NCBI RefSeq assembly: GCF_036370855.1
Contig: NC_088103.1
Coordinates: 10,231,404-10,295,403 of the forward strand
DNA: 64,000 nucleotides
Source: Dromaius novaehollandiae
Lineage: Eukaryota; Chordata; Aves; Casuariiformes; Dromaiidae
Reading direction: 5' to 3'
Positions 32,043 to 46,520 of this stretch are shown here, piece after piece. Every line of letters starts with the position of its first letter. Position 1 is the stretch's first letter. A model generated the notes under the pieces. The model was not told the origin of the DNA. It saw only the letters and a program-made list of their open reading frames with translations, and made no database searches. The translations under genes and the position numbers were made by a program.

Positions 32043-34483
32043 GTATGGATTCAAGAGCTTCAGCTCTGAGATACGCAGCAAGTGATTGTATTACAAGTCT
32101 CGCAGCGTGTCTGTTGGCAGCACCACATATGTCATCACGGACTGATGCAAACACAAGAGCGTAGGACTACCCCTCTTAAACACTGATCTCGGGGAAAGTG
32201 TTGCATGAAATCGTGCTTATGTTGTCATTCCTGTACAAATGCCTTGCATCGTTGCACTGATTTCATTTGAAAGATATCTGGCAGCTATTGTAATGTACTG
32301 CAAGATTCAGCATTAACCCAGGCCGCTCCAGCTCGCCTGCAACATTACTTTTGGAGGGTGGCTAGGAACAACAGAACAGCAAGATAAAGAGGCATGCGGG
32401 CTTTTAGCATTCCTTTTATTGCTATAAAAATCGTAAAGATTCATTTGCTTCCTGGAGTGTTATTGTGTGTGCATGTGTCTCTGCCAAAGGAAAGTTTTGT
32501 GTCCGCAGAATTGTGTTTGCTAGAAAAAGCAATATTCCTTCAGATTATATTCATGCTGGACCACGCCACCTCCCGAAGAAAGAGGGCGTGAGCTGGGAGA
32601 ACCTGGGGTTTTCTTCTCAGCCTTTCTACTAAACGGTTCTGTGGTTCTGTGGTCACGGGTAAAGCGCTGCACTAACAATGGATTTGTTTTGACTATCATT
32701 AAAATGGAAATAAAGATATCTTTTCTCTTTCTAAACAAGTCATTCAGTGAGTGAGAGAGTTAATATATTTCTATGGATTAATGCTTTGGGGCCTCTTTCC
32801 CCTCTTTCATCCTGGAAATTTTTTGATGTATTACGAGGGGTGAGCTCTCATTACAGCCTTACCTCAAAGGGTTTCCTCTTTCTTCTGCTTGGCCATTTGT
32901 CTTTACAAAACTTTCAGGAACTTAAAGTATTTGAGACATGAACCTCTATGCCAGATTTAGATGAAACTGGCCACAGGTTTACTGGATAGATTTACAAGGG
33001 ATAGACCAACCTGTAATGAGATAGCAGAGGTTCATTTCTTTTTGAAAACAAGGCCAAAAATGCTTTGAAACCATAGGAGAAACCCCATGTATATGAGTTT
33101 GAATTATTTTAAATGTAGTGGGAAGCCGTAGTTGATCTTCTGCATTGATACTTCTCGCTTTGAACTTAGCAAAGCAAGAGGTAGCTATAGAATGGCAGAT
33201 GTATCGAACTATCATGGGATTTTGGGGAGGGTAGGGGGAATAGGGGGCAGATTTTAAAGTACTAAGCATAAAAAGGAAAGAAAATTTAAAACCCATATGA
33301 AAAAGGAGGAAGAGCATCTACATTTTTCTATTTCAAGATACAAATGATCGCATCCAATGACACTAGCTATCATGCATGTGGTATATAGCTTTGTAAATAA
33401 AAATAATTTGAGACAAAATAAGCATCACAGTTTTGAAAACATTCCCAGTTTGCTGCAGATTAACATCAAATAGTTGCTGTGTGATAACAACACAAATGTG
33501 TGGGAGGTCTTTAAAGAAAAAACACATCTATGTCTTCTATGTGAAACAAATTTTAAACATTAGGACAACTCATTCTGTTTACAAATAACATTTTTCTATT
33601 TATGAATAACATTCTGGTTTCATTCAGACATATTTTCAGCTTTATTTTTTTTTTCACATCCACAATATAGATGTGTGCCATTCAGCAACTAAGATACAAG
33701 TGTTTTTCTTTCCGGCTCTATGTTCAAGTCCAGTATGGTTTCATTTCGTTAAATAATGTGAAACCCTAAGGCAGCAGCAGAAAAGGTGGCAAGCAGTAGC
33801 TCACCTAACTACCTGGTGAGGAATTGACAGCGCTGGATTTCTTCACAATTCTGTAATGCAGAAGATGACTAAAAGTCCACGGTTTTTGGGCACAATAGCC
33901 ATAGGACATGGAGGAAGGCAAAGGTTTTGCCCCGAAAGAATTTTTTTCTTGACATTTAGCTCTAGTTGCTCAGGGGAAAATTGTACTGCTAACTAGCATT
34001 CTTCCAAGAGGAAGATTTACAATGCTGGATTAGAAGAGAAATTTCCCCCATTAGCAGGAGTGGAGTCTGCCCTTACTAGGTTGTGCAAAGACCATCTGCC
34101 AGTTGACTTCCAAGTGCAAATACAATCTGTTACTTTGTCAAAATAAACAACACATCTATTGATGGAGAATTTATGAAGTGCTGACTGCCTAACTCACAAG
34201 CTATTGCAATAAAACAGCCTGTTGATGGCACTCTCACTTTTGGACAGAAGCTGTTACATTTCAAACATTGTGATGAATATTTCATAACTTCGGAACCAAG
34301 AGATACAGCTTTACTATTGCTTAGGCTGGCAGGCATCCAGGATTGTCCTGGCAGTATAGTAACGGTGTCCTCTGTCAAATACTCTAAAAGCTTTATCTCA
34401 TGGACATATATGATCCAGGAGTTTTATCAAATCAGCATGAGTGTTGTCATGTCATTAGGATTACGTTATATCATCAAAGTTGG

Positions 34484-34514
34484 TGGGTGGGTGTGGGGGT
34501 GGGGGTGTGTGTGT
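34484..34514. repeat. GT/GGGT-rich simple repeat
   Basis: ggtgggtgggtgtgggggtg followed by ggggtgtgtgtgtc. The four or more G-runs could form a G-quadruplex on the plus strand. Confidence 0.8.
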
Positions 34515-35869
34515 CCTATGGCAATAGATAGCACATGTGATAACTGAGTTCTGCAAATATTGTGTGTGTCTGTAATTACATTTTCTTCTCCTCGAGCTGT
34601 TTTTGAATCCCTCCCTCCATTCTCTGTAGTGTTTACAGGCTTACGATGCTAGTAGGTTGTGTAAAATGAGGGGGTTTTTTCATTAAAGAAGCCATAAAAG
34701 TTGTATCCTAACTCTGGAGAATTCTGTTACAGTAGTATTTTTTAAATCAGATCATCCCAAATACTGCAGAGTTAAGCTCTTCTGTATGTCGTGTTCTGAT
34801 ACGATGTTTAAGGTAGACTCATGGTTAGGATGTCTTTTAAAAAAATAACAGATTCGGTAACAGATAAAGAAGGAGGAGAAATGACTGTCATCTGCCTGAA
34901 CAACAACTGATTCTAAAAATTAAACGCTACTTATTAGCTAAAATATTAAAAAGGAGTGTTTTAATCCCTGTTACTTATGCTTAAACACAGCAGTGCAGAC
35001 TGCGAAGATCATAATCTTGACTTGATTCTCTTAATCTTATAAGCGAAAATACTAATTTCACTGAAGTATTTGAAAGATTAAATTATTTTTGGTCAAATGG
35101 GGATGTACAAATATATCTTTCAGAATTAGGGAAAAAGAATAGGGAACAAAATGGAAAATAACATGTTCAGTTTGTGACTACTGTGTGCAGCTCCATTCTT
35201 CGTAGCTCAGTAGCGTGGCGCAGGACAAGGAGAGAGAAGAGGCACAGTGATCACGGGCATGGAACAGCTACTCTGCGCAGAACTGAATAGGTCAAGAAGT
35301 TTCACTTAGAAAACTGAGGGGGGAATATGAGAAAGGACACAGCAGATTCTTTTGGCTTGTTGCCGTGTACCCTTAAAGCATTATAATTGTAATATTAATT
35401 AATAAAAACCCTATTTGAATCTTTGAGTTCAAGCAAAGCTGCATGGATAAAATGGTTAATTTGTGAGTGGTGCATTTGGTGACATATTAATACGATAACC
35501 AAACAGTGCTGATCAAAGAGGCAGAAAAGTCTCCATCTCTGTGATGCACATGAATTTCTTGAAGCAGGCTATTCGCAGCAAAACTCTTGCGCTCGTACCA
35601 TAGTACCTTTTTGTTAGTGATGCCTAGAGAGAGACACAGAAAGTGACTCATCCAAGCAGGCTTCTGGTGTACCTGTATTTTGGTTTTGGCATTTGTGGGA
35701 CTTCATCTGTTTGTAACAGGAGCAAAGAAGTAGCTCTTTGTCATCTGTTTATCAAAGTACTGATCTTCAGATCACTTCTGATCTGTGCTTCAGGTTATGT
35801 TCTCAGCAAACTGCCATATCTCATGTAAAACTAGATTTTATTTCCCACTTCTCACTGTTTTGCAAAGGG

Positions 35870-35890
35870 TTTTTTTTTTTTTTTTTTTTT
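35870..35890. repeat. T21 homopolymer
   Basis: Twenty-one consecutive T followed by gcag in the intergenic region; it resembles a splice acceptor by chance, but no exon is recognisable after it. Confidence 0.93.
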
Positions 35891-37092
35891 GCAGTCATTT
35901 CTAATCAGCTTTTCCAGTGCTATTAAAGATGTTTGCTCCTTTGCACTTAAATTGTTTGGTATAGGTATGAACTATGATATGTATTTCCTTTCTCTTCTGG
36001 CGACATTTGCAAATACATTGTCTTGCTGGATGGGACCATTAAGCTTAGGGGGTTTTTTCAGAGAAACTTTGTAGGACAGGATAGCACTGCTTCTGTTTGC
36101 CTGCCTTCATAATTCCTCCTCAATTTGATTTAAAACACTCAATTTAAACCATAAAAATAATTGACTATTTTTTCATCTTAACCACAGATACCTCAGGGGA
36201 GAAAAAAAACCAAAACTGTGATCTATAAGTAAATGAAGATGAATTGAAATAAATTTGCTTCTGCATCTTACGTGTGTCTGAGGCAGTATGTAGCTAACCC
36301 CTAAAACATTTATCCATTGCATAAGTGCAGAGTTTTACTACACTCACAAGGTACCATAATATTTATCCAGGAGCGGTCTTTCTTTTTTTAAAGCAAAATT
36401 AACCTTGGAGCCTTAAGGAATCATAGAAATCATACGTTTCATGCACATATTCTCCTTCCCAATTTGGAGCATCAGGATGTGTTCGTTTTTCTTTGTAACC
36501 TAACGCATCAGTCACCGTTAAACATGCAGCTCCCTGAGGATTTCTCCTCATGATCCAGGGCTCATTATATCTGGCCCCCAGGGGAGGTCAGGAGCAAGGC
36601 GCTTACTTTTGTTGTCTGGCAACTCAAAGGCTAAAGGATTTTCAACAAATCATCACTTTCATTTCAAGGAAACATCACTGCGTTGCTGCGTACGTCTCCT
36701 TTGGATTAACATACAAACAACCCCAGGTTGTTCCTCAGTCATGAGGAAAGACAGTCCCCAAACTGATGCTCGTGATAATCTCAGCACAGACATAAGCCTT
36801 CTGAGAGTCCGTCTCTGCTTTCGGCTCTGTTCCCTTCTGTTTGCTCTCTCTTACTTAGATCCACAGTTCATGTAACTTTGTATTTTATGGTTGATTTATT
36901 TTATGATTTAAGTGCTCCGTTAAGGCCTCCCATGCAGTGGGAGAATTCACGGCAGCTTTCTCCCATGCAGATTCTCTGGTGCCCAATAATACAGTTGAGC
37001 TCATGTTGCTTCCTTTCCCTTAGCAGAGGCACTAAATAGGACTCTGTCCTCTATCCAGCTGTCTGTTTTCATAAAGCTTGTGATAACGACAA

Positions 37093-37136
37093 TTTTCTTT
37101 TCTTTTTTTTTTTTCTTTTCCTTTTTTTTTTTTTTT
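37093..37136. repeat. Pure pyrimidine (T/C) tract
   Basis: 44 bases of T with scattered C, low-complexity sequence in the intergenic region. Confidence 0.93.
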
Positions 37137-39686
37137 AAAAGGACTTCTGTCCCTCTGCCAGACTGGTTGACGTTTGCCAGACTAGTTCCACAGTTGTTAG
37201 GGGTGACTGACAAACAGCAGATGGTGTGAGCTCCTTAGGAGAGTCATCTAAAAGTCATCCCCAGCAGAAAGAAGATGTGTAAGCGGATGTATCGTTTATT
37301 ATATGCATCAGCTGTCATTTACAAAAGACAGAAATTATGTATAAGTAAACAGGTATTTATATAAAAGGGAAAAGGAAGTATGTACATCGTATGTAACAAA
37401 CGCAGATTGTACAGGAATATGTAGGGCACGCAAATTAAAATAGAAATCTCACTAAAACATTGACACAAAGGAGTAAAGCTTCAACATAAGGCACAGGGAA
37501 TTCATCAGACTCCTCTTGGAAAAGGATGCGATGGCACCTTAAATATGGTGCTGTCTTTACCATTGCAATAACCATCTGGCCCAAGACATCTTCCATTACT
37601 TCCTGCCTAGCTTTGTCAGCCCTCACTTGGTTTTCCAAAAACCCACTCCCCAGACCAGCTTTCTCCCCGAGCCTCTCACGTTTTTTCTCATAATGACGCA
37701 ATGAGTAGGCTGAGCCATTTAAAATAGAAGTGCATAGGTCTTGCCTAGCGCTTTTCATCCAAAAATAAGCAGCAACTCAGAAGAAAAGCAGAAGAAAGAT
37801 AGTTTTGTCTATTATCTGACTCATGGATACTTGCTGATTCAATATATGCAATTTCGGGGGGGGGTTCACAAAAATATTAGAAAAGCTTTGAAGGCACTGT
37901 CATTAAGCAGTATCTTCTACAAGACTGAACTGTGTTTACTGTTGAGCAGTGATTCATCAAGTTCAGCTTGGAACCTAGTTTCAAGTATGGGAGTGGCTTC
38001 ATTGAAATCAATGAATTAGTCCATGGACCCATGAAATAAGTAATTGAGTTATGGTTTTAGTTCTCCTGACATTCAAAATTCATAAGCTAATTTTAATTCA
38101 TATTGATAGGAGTCATTTAATTGAATCCCTTTCCTCATACATGTTAAATGTTTAATCCTTTAGTGTCTTTTTCATTTTTAACACACTGAGAAACAATTTG
38201 TTTAAAAACTTAATAGTAGAGAAAAATATTTCACAAGAAAAACAAAACAAAAAAATCAAGTTCTCACATGATCAGTAACTCCTTATGGCATAGTTCAGGA
38301 TCTAATCCAACAGAACAGCATCTCTGCTTTTCTAAAATAGTTAGACATGCTTTACCTGGCATTCAGGATTAAAACACAAATCCATGTTCTCATATTATCA
38401 ATGAGAAACAAAGAAAAATGCTCGTTTTGGCTGAAAAAGCTGTTACTGAGATGGAAGAGATTATGAAGAACAATCTTTTGTTCTCTTCGTTCCAGCAGCT
38501 CAGAGCAGAATTTTCTTGAAGGCCAAAAAATTCCAAGTAGTCGAACTAGGTCAAAAGGAGTTGAAATAATGTCTAAGAATCAGCACAATGATAATAATTA
38601 CTGCTAATACAAAAGTATATTAGAGCATTTACATTAGTGAATGCCCAATAACATTGAAATATTTAACATACGGGCTGAAAAGTTCAATGTAACAAGTGTA
38701 AAACGTGTATACAGATTTAAATGTATCAATCAATATTTACACGAGATATGCAGAAACAATGCCCCATCAACATTTACCCACAACTCAACACTTTAGTACA
38801 GGTATATTAAATATTGTACATTCTATGCCACCAAAGAAGAAGAATAAAGTAAAATCTCTCTTGTATGGTTCACGAAAACCAGATATGTAGCAACAAATTG
38901 CTTCAGAAATCATTCTCCTGCATTGATTAGTTCATTTATGTCTGACTGATGTTGGCAGATGAGCAGATCTTTGACAGAAAGTGTTCCCATGTCAAAGAAT
39001 TTGGTGTCCAAATTATATAAGAGTGAGAAACGGGCAGTGCCAGTGGCACGAACAGTCCACGTATGGGAAAAAGACATCAGGGAGGTCATTTTCTATTGCT
39101 CTGAGGACTCTAAAGACTAAGATCTATCTGACACAACGCAGCCTTCTGGGTAGGCCTAATTCACCTGGCTGGAGAAGCATCAGTAGCAAACCTCTCGTGC
39201 CGCACCTTGCAAGGCACGTCATCGAGAGCAGCGCTCTGCTCTGCGCTGCACTGCGCTAGGTAGACCACTCGAGAGGAAGCTCCTTTTGGATGAAGCTGAA
39301 CCAGAAGATGAGCTCCAGGAGCACATCTAATGCATTTGAACCACTAATGGCAGTCAGCCCACTAGGCCAGACTAGAACAGTCAAAAATTAAACTTCATGA
39401 AGCAGGAACAGTTCCTCAGCAGGACCTGGTTCTCCTCTTCAGACCTACTCCCATTGTACTGCACTATTTGCTGATGTGGATATAGCCTGTAGCTCAGTCA
39501 CTGTGAGTTATACACGGCCGCTGAAGAGCCCATGATGTCTGGGTGCCTTCCCCATACTCCTAGGTCAAAACCTCCCCTCCCATCATTATGCTGTGCAACA
39601 TCTGGAGTTAATTGTGTGTTATTAAAGTCTAGGAAAAGTTTGTGGAGTCAAGCCATTCCACCCAACATCAAAGGGATGCCCCATAG

Positions 39687-39715
39687 TTTTTCTTTTTTTT
39701 TGGGGGGGGGGGGGG
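39687..39715. repeat. T-run joined to G14 run
   Basis: About 15 T (one C interruption) pass directly into 14 G. The strand asymmetry is abrupt, and the length is prone to sequencing and assembly error. Confidence 0.92.
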
Positions 39716-42700
39716 AAGTGTTCTGCCTTAATTTATTCTATCTTTACATTTAAAATGGTGAGGAATAAGAAGGTATAATGAACTAATCCTATTTGGTTAG
39801 GCAAGCGGAAAGACTGATGGACAGTAAGTCCGCACTGCAACCAAGAAGCGGACTAACTTAGGCCCCTCAGGACCTCCACGGCTGTGCCTAGCTTGCTGCT
39901 TCTGCTCCACCTCTCTCCTCCAAGCTTGCTTAGGTATCTCTGCCTTTCATTGCAGTCGCAGACCGTTGCTCCATGTGCACTTCTTTGGTAGTGCCAGCGT
40001 AAGCTCCCCCTTTTGCTCCCTCCCACTTTGGGCTGTTCGTTTGCATCCCCACACCAGTCCCTCCACTGTGCACTGCTGTTTTGAGGAACTGTTTTTTAAA
40101 TTAAGTCTGTTCTCAGCTAGGTCATTCTCTGACCACACAGTTAACTGTTAGTAACACATAACATAACATCTGCGTTGGCACAGGAAAGGTAACGGCACGG
40201 AGATGGCAATGAATGGCTAGGGATGAGGCAGTGCTCGCGGTGGTCTACACAGCATTGCTCTTGAACGTCTAATTATCCTTTTCATTGCCTTAACCCATCT
40301 GCTTACCTGTTCCAAAGGTTTCCAGCATTACTACACTGACAGGGCCCAAAAGCATCCACAGACCATAGGGCCAATCTGTGAGTACTCAAACACACACAGA
40401 ATCTCGCCTAATATTGTATGGCATCAGCACGGCCGTCGTTGTCTTCTGATGTGGGCCTGGGGCCACAGAAGCAAACCTTTCCCCCTACATAAGACAGGCA
40501 AGCAGCAGACAACTGCAGCAGAGAGGGCTCTGAATTTGAAGGAGATAGCACGTTTCTGCTGAAAGTCTCACCGAAAGGGTGAAGCCGCTTGGTTTGTGGC
40601 TCTGCTGGTTGCACGCAACATCAGGGCAAGAGCAAATCTTTGCAGGAGAACAGATGTCCTGAAGCAATATTACTATGAGAAGACAATGGAATTATCACAG
40701 AACGGAATTCCACACCCCCAGCACACCCCAGCCAGGGACGCTGGGCTGACAAACGCAGTGTGCAATAAAAAGCATGGATCCAAGATCCACTCCACGAGTT
40801 TTACAGTCTGTCCTCTCATACCTACCACTAATGCGTCTGACCTAAACTCTTTGTGTAACAACGGTTAAACAAAGTAATGCCTTACAGCAAAGATTATTTT
40901 TTCTTTTAAAAAGAACTACAATATTTTGACTGATTCTGAGTCAAAGAACAAATTTCTTTCATTATTTAATAACTTCAACAAGCAAACAAAGTCATAAACA
41001 AGCTATAAAGCTAAACTGGTCTTGCCATGTAGCAACTTAAACACTAGAAGCTTTACGGTCAACTCCAAAAGTTATTAACAAACATCTACAATCCTAATTC
41101 ATGGTTTGTCTTGATGTTTTCATCAGATCAAGATGTACAGCAGGAAGGATCGATAAAGAAAAATGAGAGGAAGAAAATGATCAAAATGTGACCAATGAAG
41201 ATTTTCTGAAAATGCAGGGAAAAAGTAGCCATTTTGTCTGAGACGAAACCAGCTGGAAACAATAGGGAAGTAAACAGGGCAAGGAGAGAAACAAAGAAAT
41301 AGAAGAGGAACAGAGGCGCTCATCCTGCAAAGCATTTGCACACGCGCTCCACGTGAAGCAACGGTGCCGTTGCAATGCCTAAAGGCGAGCTCGAACGCAA
41401 GTGCGTTGCTGGATTGGGATGAGGGAAAACAATAGCAAGAGACAACAATGCTTTAGTAGGTAACTACCAAGAGCTGGTTGTTTGCAGGAAAATATGTTTC
41501 TTTTTAATTGCTATTTCAGAGCTTTCTGAGAAGTCTGAGCTTCCAGGCTGCAGAATGCTGCTGAAGCGCACACAGTGACTCTTGCCAGACTAACTGCTTT
41601 TTGACAGATCACCTAAGATTGGAAGAGACCGTTCGTAATCCACTGGTCCCTAACAATAGCCCTTTTGAGTTTTGTAAATGTAAAGTTTTGGAGAGACCAT
41701 TTTGTCTGGGAGAGGTCACTGGCACCTGGTCCCTAAGGGTGGCCTGTGTGGATATATTTATCCCCACCGAGAATTGGTTTGTCCATGGAAAGCACCGGTT
41801 TAATATTGAACTAGGGAGAAAAAGACAGTAGGAATGTCCTTAGGACATTTTGGGTGAGGAGCTTTTCTTAAACTTATTCCAAAAGCCCAGAAAAAATATT
41901 CCTAAAAGAAAACGCAAGAAAACAGAAAAGAGCAAGCAAATTGCCCCCAAAATATTATTAATAAAAAGAAAAGTAGAAGTAACATTATCAAACTATATAT
42001 ATAAATTCATTAAAAAAAGAAAAAAAAGCACACCTACCGCCTGCAGTTCTGGTCAGGTTCTCCCCTCATCCCCCCCACAAAGAAGTAAAAATAAACATAA
42101 AAATTACAAATAAAATAAATTAACCTTTTCATCAGCCTGGTTCCTAACCGAAACAATCTCTTCCCCTGCTCCTGTATTTATTGAATAATTCTTTTAGATT
42201 AAAAAAACCCTCCAGTACATGTTCTTTAGAGGAAACTGAAAGTAGAACTTTTTTCCCCCTGCTCTTTTTGCTCCTTGAATTATTTCAAAAGTAGGCTCTC
42301 TCTGAAATGGTGAAGAGCAGTGGTGAAAAGAGATGGGTGCGGGATACAGGTCTCCTTATCAGAAGGTCAGGATTATTCCAGCTGAATTGACAAAGGGGAT
42401 TTGAATGAAGGTTATTGCATTTCTGGAACTTGCTCGGATTTAAAAGACATCACTTTGAACTTGAAATGAGCTCTTTCTCTCTGAGGCATAACACGAATTG
42501 CTTATCATTTAGTTCTGCCTAATGATTTAGATAATACCATTCATTAACTGTCATAACAATGGCCCTGACTCACCAGAGTACTTTAATATGCAAACAGTAT
42601 CATTAAGGCCAATGGGAATCATATGCTCAGTGTTAAATATGTTTTAGTGCTTTCGCAAAGGGGATTCCCAAAGCACTCAATGAAGTAAAAATGTTATATT

Positions 42701-45700
42701 TGTAATATTTGTACTTAATAATTAATTTTAGTGGATTTTTTATGTATCGCAAGAACTCATGTGGAAAGACACTATAAAGTACACATGAATAGAATTTAAT
42801 CTTCAGCAATGGGAACTGAGTCTGGGATGCCAGATTTGTGCAGCAATTGCTATGAAGTGTCTCGAGTTGTACGCTTTGACCCTCAGATAGCTGGAATACA
42901 TCCTCTGCAGCCCTCAGCACCTTGCCAAATCTTTATTTCCTTTCAGTGGATGTATTAAAACATGCAGCAGCAGAATTTAACCCTTGTGATCCTTGTTTTC
43001 CATCTAGAGGTATGTCTGTTGAAAGGTGCCCACAAAAAAGGGCCTTCATAGGACAGCAGAATAGCTCTGGAGGGCTCCAGACAAAACACAGACAGTTTGC
43101 GTGATGGAGACCAAAGCAGAAGTACAGGCAGCTGAAAGAATTGTTCAGTGAAACCAGACTTTTTTCCATACTCTGTGTTTTCCTCTCTCTCTCACAAGAT
43201 AGATTACGACTTTAAACTTCAGCATACTTTTCCCTTTTTGGAAAAAAAAAATTATTCATTTGTAACTTACCAGGAGAAGAAAGTTAGCAATGAAAGGGTT
43301 AAAGATGGAATCATCAAAGGTATAGATGGAAGTTTGTCATCTGGTAACCAGAAACGGTAGTAAAAGATTTTGTCACGTCCTCTCAGAGCAGCACTCTACA
43401 CTGAACATGCAGGGTTTGATTGATTTTCTAAAGATAATTGTTCAAGAAGAACTTCTTTCTTGGATCAAAGGAGTCCCCCGCAGAAATATTGTCCACGTCC
43501 TGCACTCATTTAGACAGCGGCTGCTGGAAAACAAGCCTAATTCTTCGTCTGAAGAGTCTGACCACAACAATAGAATGAAGTGAAAATGACCAAAGAAAAA
43601 AAACATGTAGATGGTGTCATTTTCAAACTCTGCCCCGGCCTCTGGAAGGAGGCGGAAAGCAAAGCCAAAGCCGTTGGCACGCTGAGCTCCCGCAGCCCCC
43701 CCAGGCACCACCTGGGCACAGACTCCTGGAAGAGCTCTTCCCACGCTCCGGGGAGGGAACTCGCAAAGCTTCTCCAGCAAATCTTCAGGAAGCTCCTTCT
43801 CCTCCTTTCGTTTTGCTGTTGTTTCCCAAGCTTCTCCGCCCTCACACTTATCTCACTTTTTGGCTATCAGCCAAGGAGTTTGACCCTTGAAGGGGCAGAC
43901 AAATGATTCCAGATGAAAATGGCCAGTCAGAAGCAACGTCAATCAACAACACCCCAGTTACAGGTTTACTGGGGATGGACCCTGAAACCAAACTGCCAGA
44001 CTTCGGGGTGGCACACACCCAATCTCAAGAACAGGGGGTTTTCCTGAAATGCAAGGCACTTATGCTTGGGAGGAGCAGCTAGCTAATCAATCAAATTTCA
44101 CTCCGATTCACAACCTCCAGTTTAACCACAGCGGCTGCCGAGATTGCTGTTCCCACAGCCATCCTACTGATTGCTCCCACAGCCCATTGGCTTGATGCAG
44201 GCTGAAACAAATCTGCTTCAGTTAAATCACCAGGCTGTGGCCTGCAGCAGCCACAGGGAACATTTGTCACCATTCTGCTGCCTTTACGAGTGGTTATCTT
44301 ACCTGTACTTCTTTCCCCCCGAGCATTAAATCAGTTGTCTTTCACCTCCTATATTCTTTCCTGAGACTGCCACAAACAGCCCTGGGTTCCTTACCTCCCT
44401 CTGCGCGTATTCCACCTGCAGTACTGCAGTTTCTCAGTAGTCAGCTGCTGAGATGCTCCTGGGTCAACACCCCACAGACACAAGTCTCTAGAGAGGCATT
44501 GGGGGAGCATCAAATCCCTAGAGGGGTTAAGCGCTGTCCACCAGCAGTTAGTGCCAAAGGCTGGGCTCACAGAGGCATCTAGGTGTGCTGCTCCAAGCTA
44601 AGTGCCTGATTCCAGGAGAAATCAGGGTGAATCACCTACCCCAGTGCCCTGGAGAATTTGGTCTAAGAGCTGAGTGTTCTCCACAGCTGAGGTCTATCAA
44701 TCCCTTTTGCCCAGGTGTGAGAGGGGCTGCTATTTTTTCAATTAAAAGTAGAAACAGGATGAATTTTCAAGTCAGTAGACTCTCCTCTGAAAAAATCAGC
44801 CTCCAGGAAAAGAGATTTAAGAAGCTTTTTGTTGAATCAAGTTCACCCTTTTAAGGGAACCCCAAAGGAAACATTAAACAAGCCTCTGAAGGTCACAAAT
44901 GCTGATGCCCGCAGTAAGCTCTTTAGAGCCCAGCAGCTGCTCTGAAGCCAAACCAGCACTGTGGGCAGAATGATCTGAGGTAAAGAAGAAGAAGGTAGTA
45001 AGGAGGAATTTGCTGACCCTGTGCGTGTGTACCTGCACGCTGCTGATGGAAAGTAGCTGACTCCTACTGGAAGTCACAGCACCAAAGTCTCTTGCCGTTT
45101 GCACTGGTATAAATCGGGAACACCTCGACTGATAACAGCGGAATTACACTGGGGAAAAGCTGGAAGTAAAGAAAATCAAGCCTATTTTGCTCCTGATTTC
45201 TCTCCTCCCTGCTTGTTTTGCTGACACAAGTCAGGTCCTTTCAAGAGTTCTGGCAATTGCATTTCAAGGTCCCCTGTGCCTCAGACAAAAAGCTTTCTCT
45301 CTCACAAATATATCGGTTGAAAAACAAGAAATAATAAACAGATTCAGCATCATCTTGAGACTCCTTCAACTTCCAGTCGCGGTGTTAGGACAGCATAACA
45401 GATGTATGCTTTGTTTGCATTTAGGCGAAGGCAAATCCAAGCAAAGACAATTCCATGCAGTGCAATCACAAATAACAGCTACAAAGCAAAAACATACCAT
45501 AGACACCAAAGGGGACGAGAGACATTGGCGCTTTCTTCTATAGATCTGCCAGGTTTGGGGGATTAAAAAGAGCCAGCATTTTTAGAAGGGGCTGGAGCAT
45601 CCAAAGAACCTATCTTGCATGCAAAGTGCTACAAGACTGGAGTAGAAATTCCCTGCCATGACTGTTATAACCTTCCAAAACTAATGTTGCCACCAGTATA

Positions 45701-46354
45701 GCTGGTGGGGTTTTTAGTGACTGCTTTGTGCTTAACAGGTGATTATTTAAAACACAAGAACGGTGAGGTATTCATGCTTAAAGAAGTGCTGCTCCTGTTT
45801 GCTAAGCTTCACAGCTGCAAAGCCTTGTAACATTAATGAGATATATTATTGAAAAAACCAAACAAGAATGCCTCAGTGCCCTGCAGTTAATTTTCCTAGT
45901 GTGCCGTTTCAGCTACAGTACCCCAGGCGTCTCATGAGAAACATCATGAATGGAAAAGCTTAACCCAAAGGACAATGTTGGCACAAGAAGAGATGCTTGT
46001 AAAGTGCTCATGAATTAATTTCGGTTGAAAGTTAGAAGCAGTTCCCTAACTGAGAGCAATCGGGCTCAGGAGCAGCCTCTGGGAGCGGGGGGCACGGGTC
46101 ACAGGGCAGTAGAAACGGCACTGTTTTTTAGGTGAATTTCAATAAATTTCTGAAAGGGCGAGGTGACAAATGGCTTGCGACATTTGGGGGCTGGGCTCAA
46201 TTCCTCGGACAGTCCCTATGGGCCTTTTCATCTGCGTACAATGTTTGACACGTATTTTACTCTGTTGCCTTATTCTGATGGTGCTAAAAGGCTTTCCGGC
46301 GTCAGCTGGCTAAAGGAACTGGTAGACAGCTCGTTAAGAGGCGAGCAGCTGAGG

Positions 46355-46520
46355 ACAGGGGTTGCGTAGCCGAACATCAAAGGCGAAGAGAAGCGGTCGG
46401 GGTGGTTCCCGCTTCAGCCGGCGCAGCTGTATCTGGGGGAAGCTGCGGGAACGTGGTCCGGGACTCACGCCTACAGCACCGCAGGAGCCGCACCGACAAA
46501 ACCCACACAGCCACGTTGCC
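46355..46520. promoter_or_regulatory. Small CpG-rich patch downstream of COL13A1
   Basis: About 165 bp holding roughly 15 CpGs (for example gaagcggtcgg, gccggcgcagc, gccgcaccgac) in otherwise CpG-poor DNA. It sits about 0.9 kb beyond the COL13A1 poly(A) site. No splice-supported exon was found; it may be an enhancer, orphan promoter or unmethylated patch. Confidence 0.45.

Noticed and set aside
35870-35900. T21-gcag as a splice acceptor
   Set aside because: A good acceptor by sequence, but no exon-like or conserved sequence and no donor partner follow on the plus strand.
41600-41680. Possible CR1 fragment (gattggaagagacc...)
   Set aside because: It resembles the reverse-orientation CR1 terminus only over about 15 bases; too short and diverged to call. 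A similar tail-like catagaatcgtagagaa at 47528 was rejected for the same reason.
44090-44280. Apparent inverted repeat with cccacagcc / ggctgtggc
   Set aside because: The arms match over only about eight bases with mismatches beyond; not a convincing hairpin or element.
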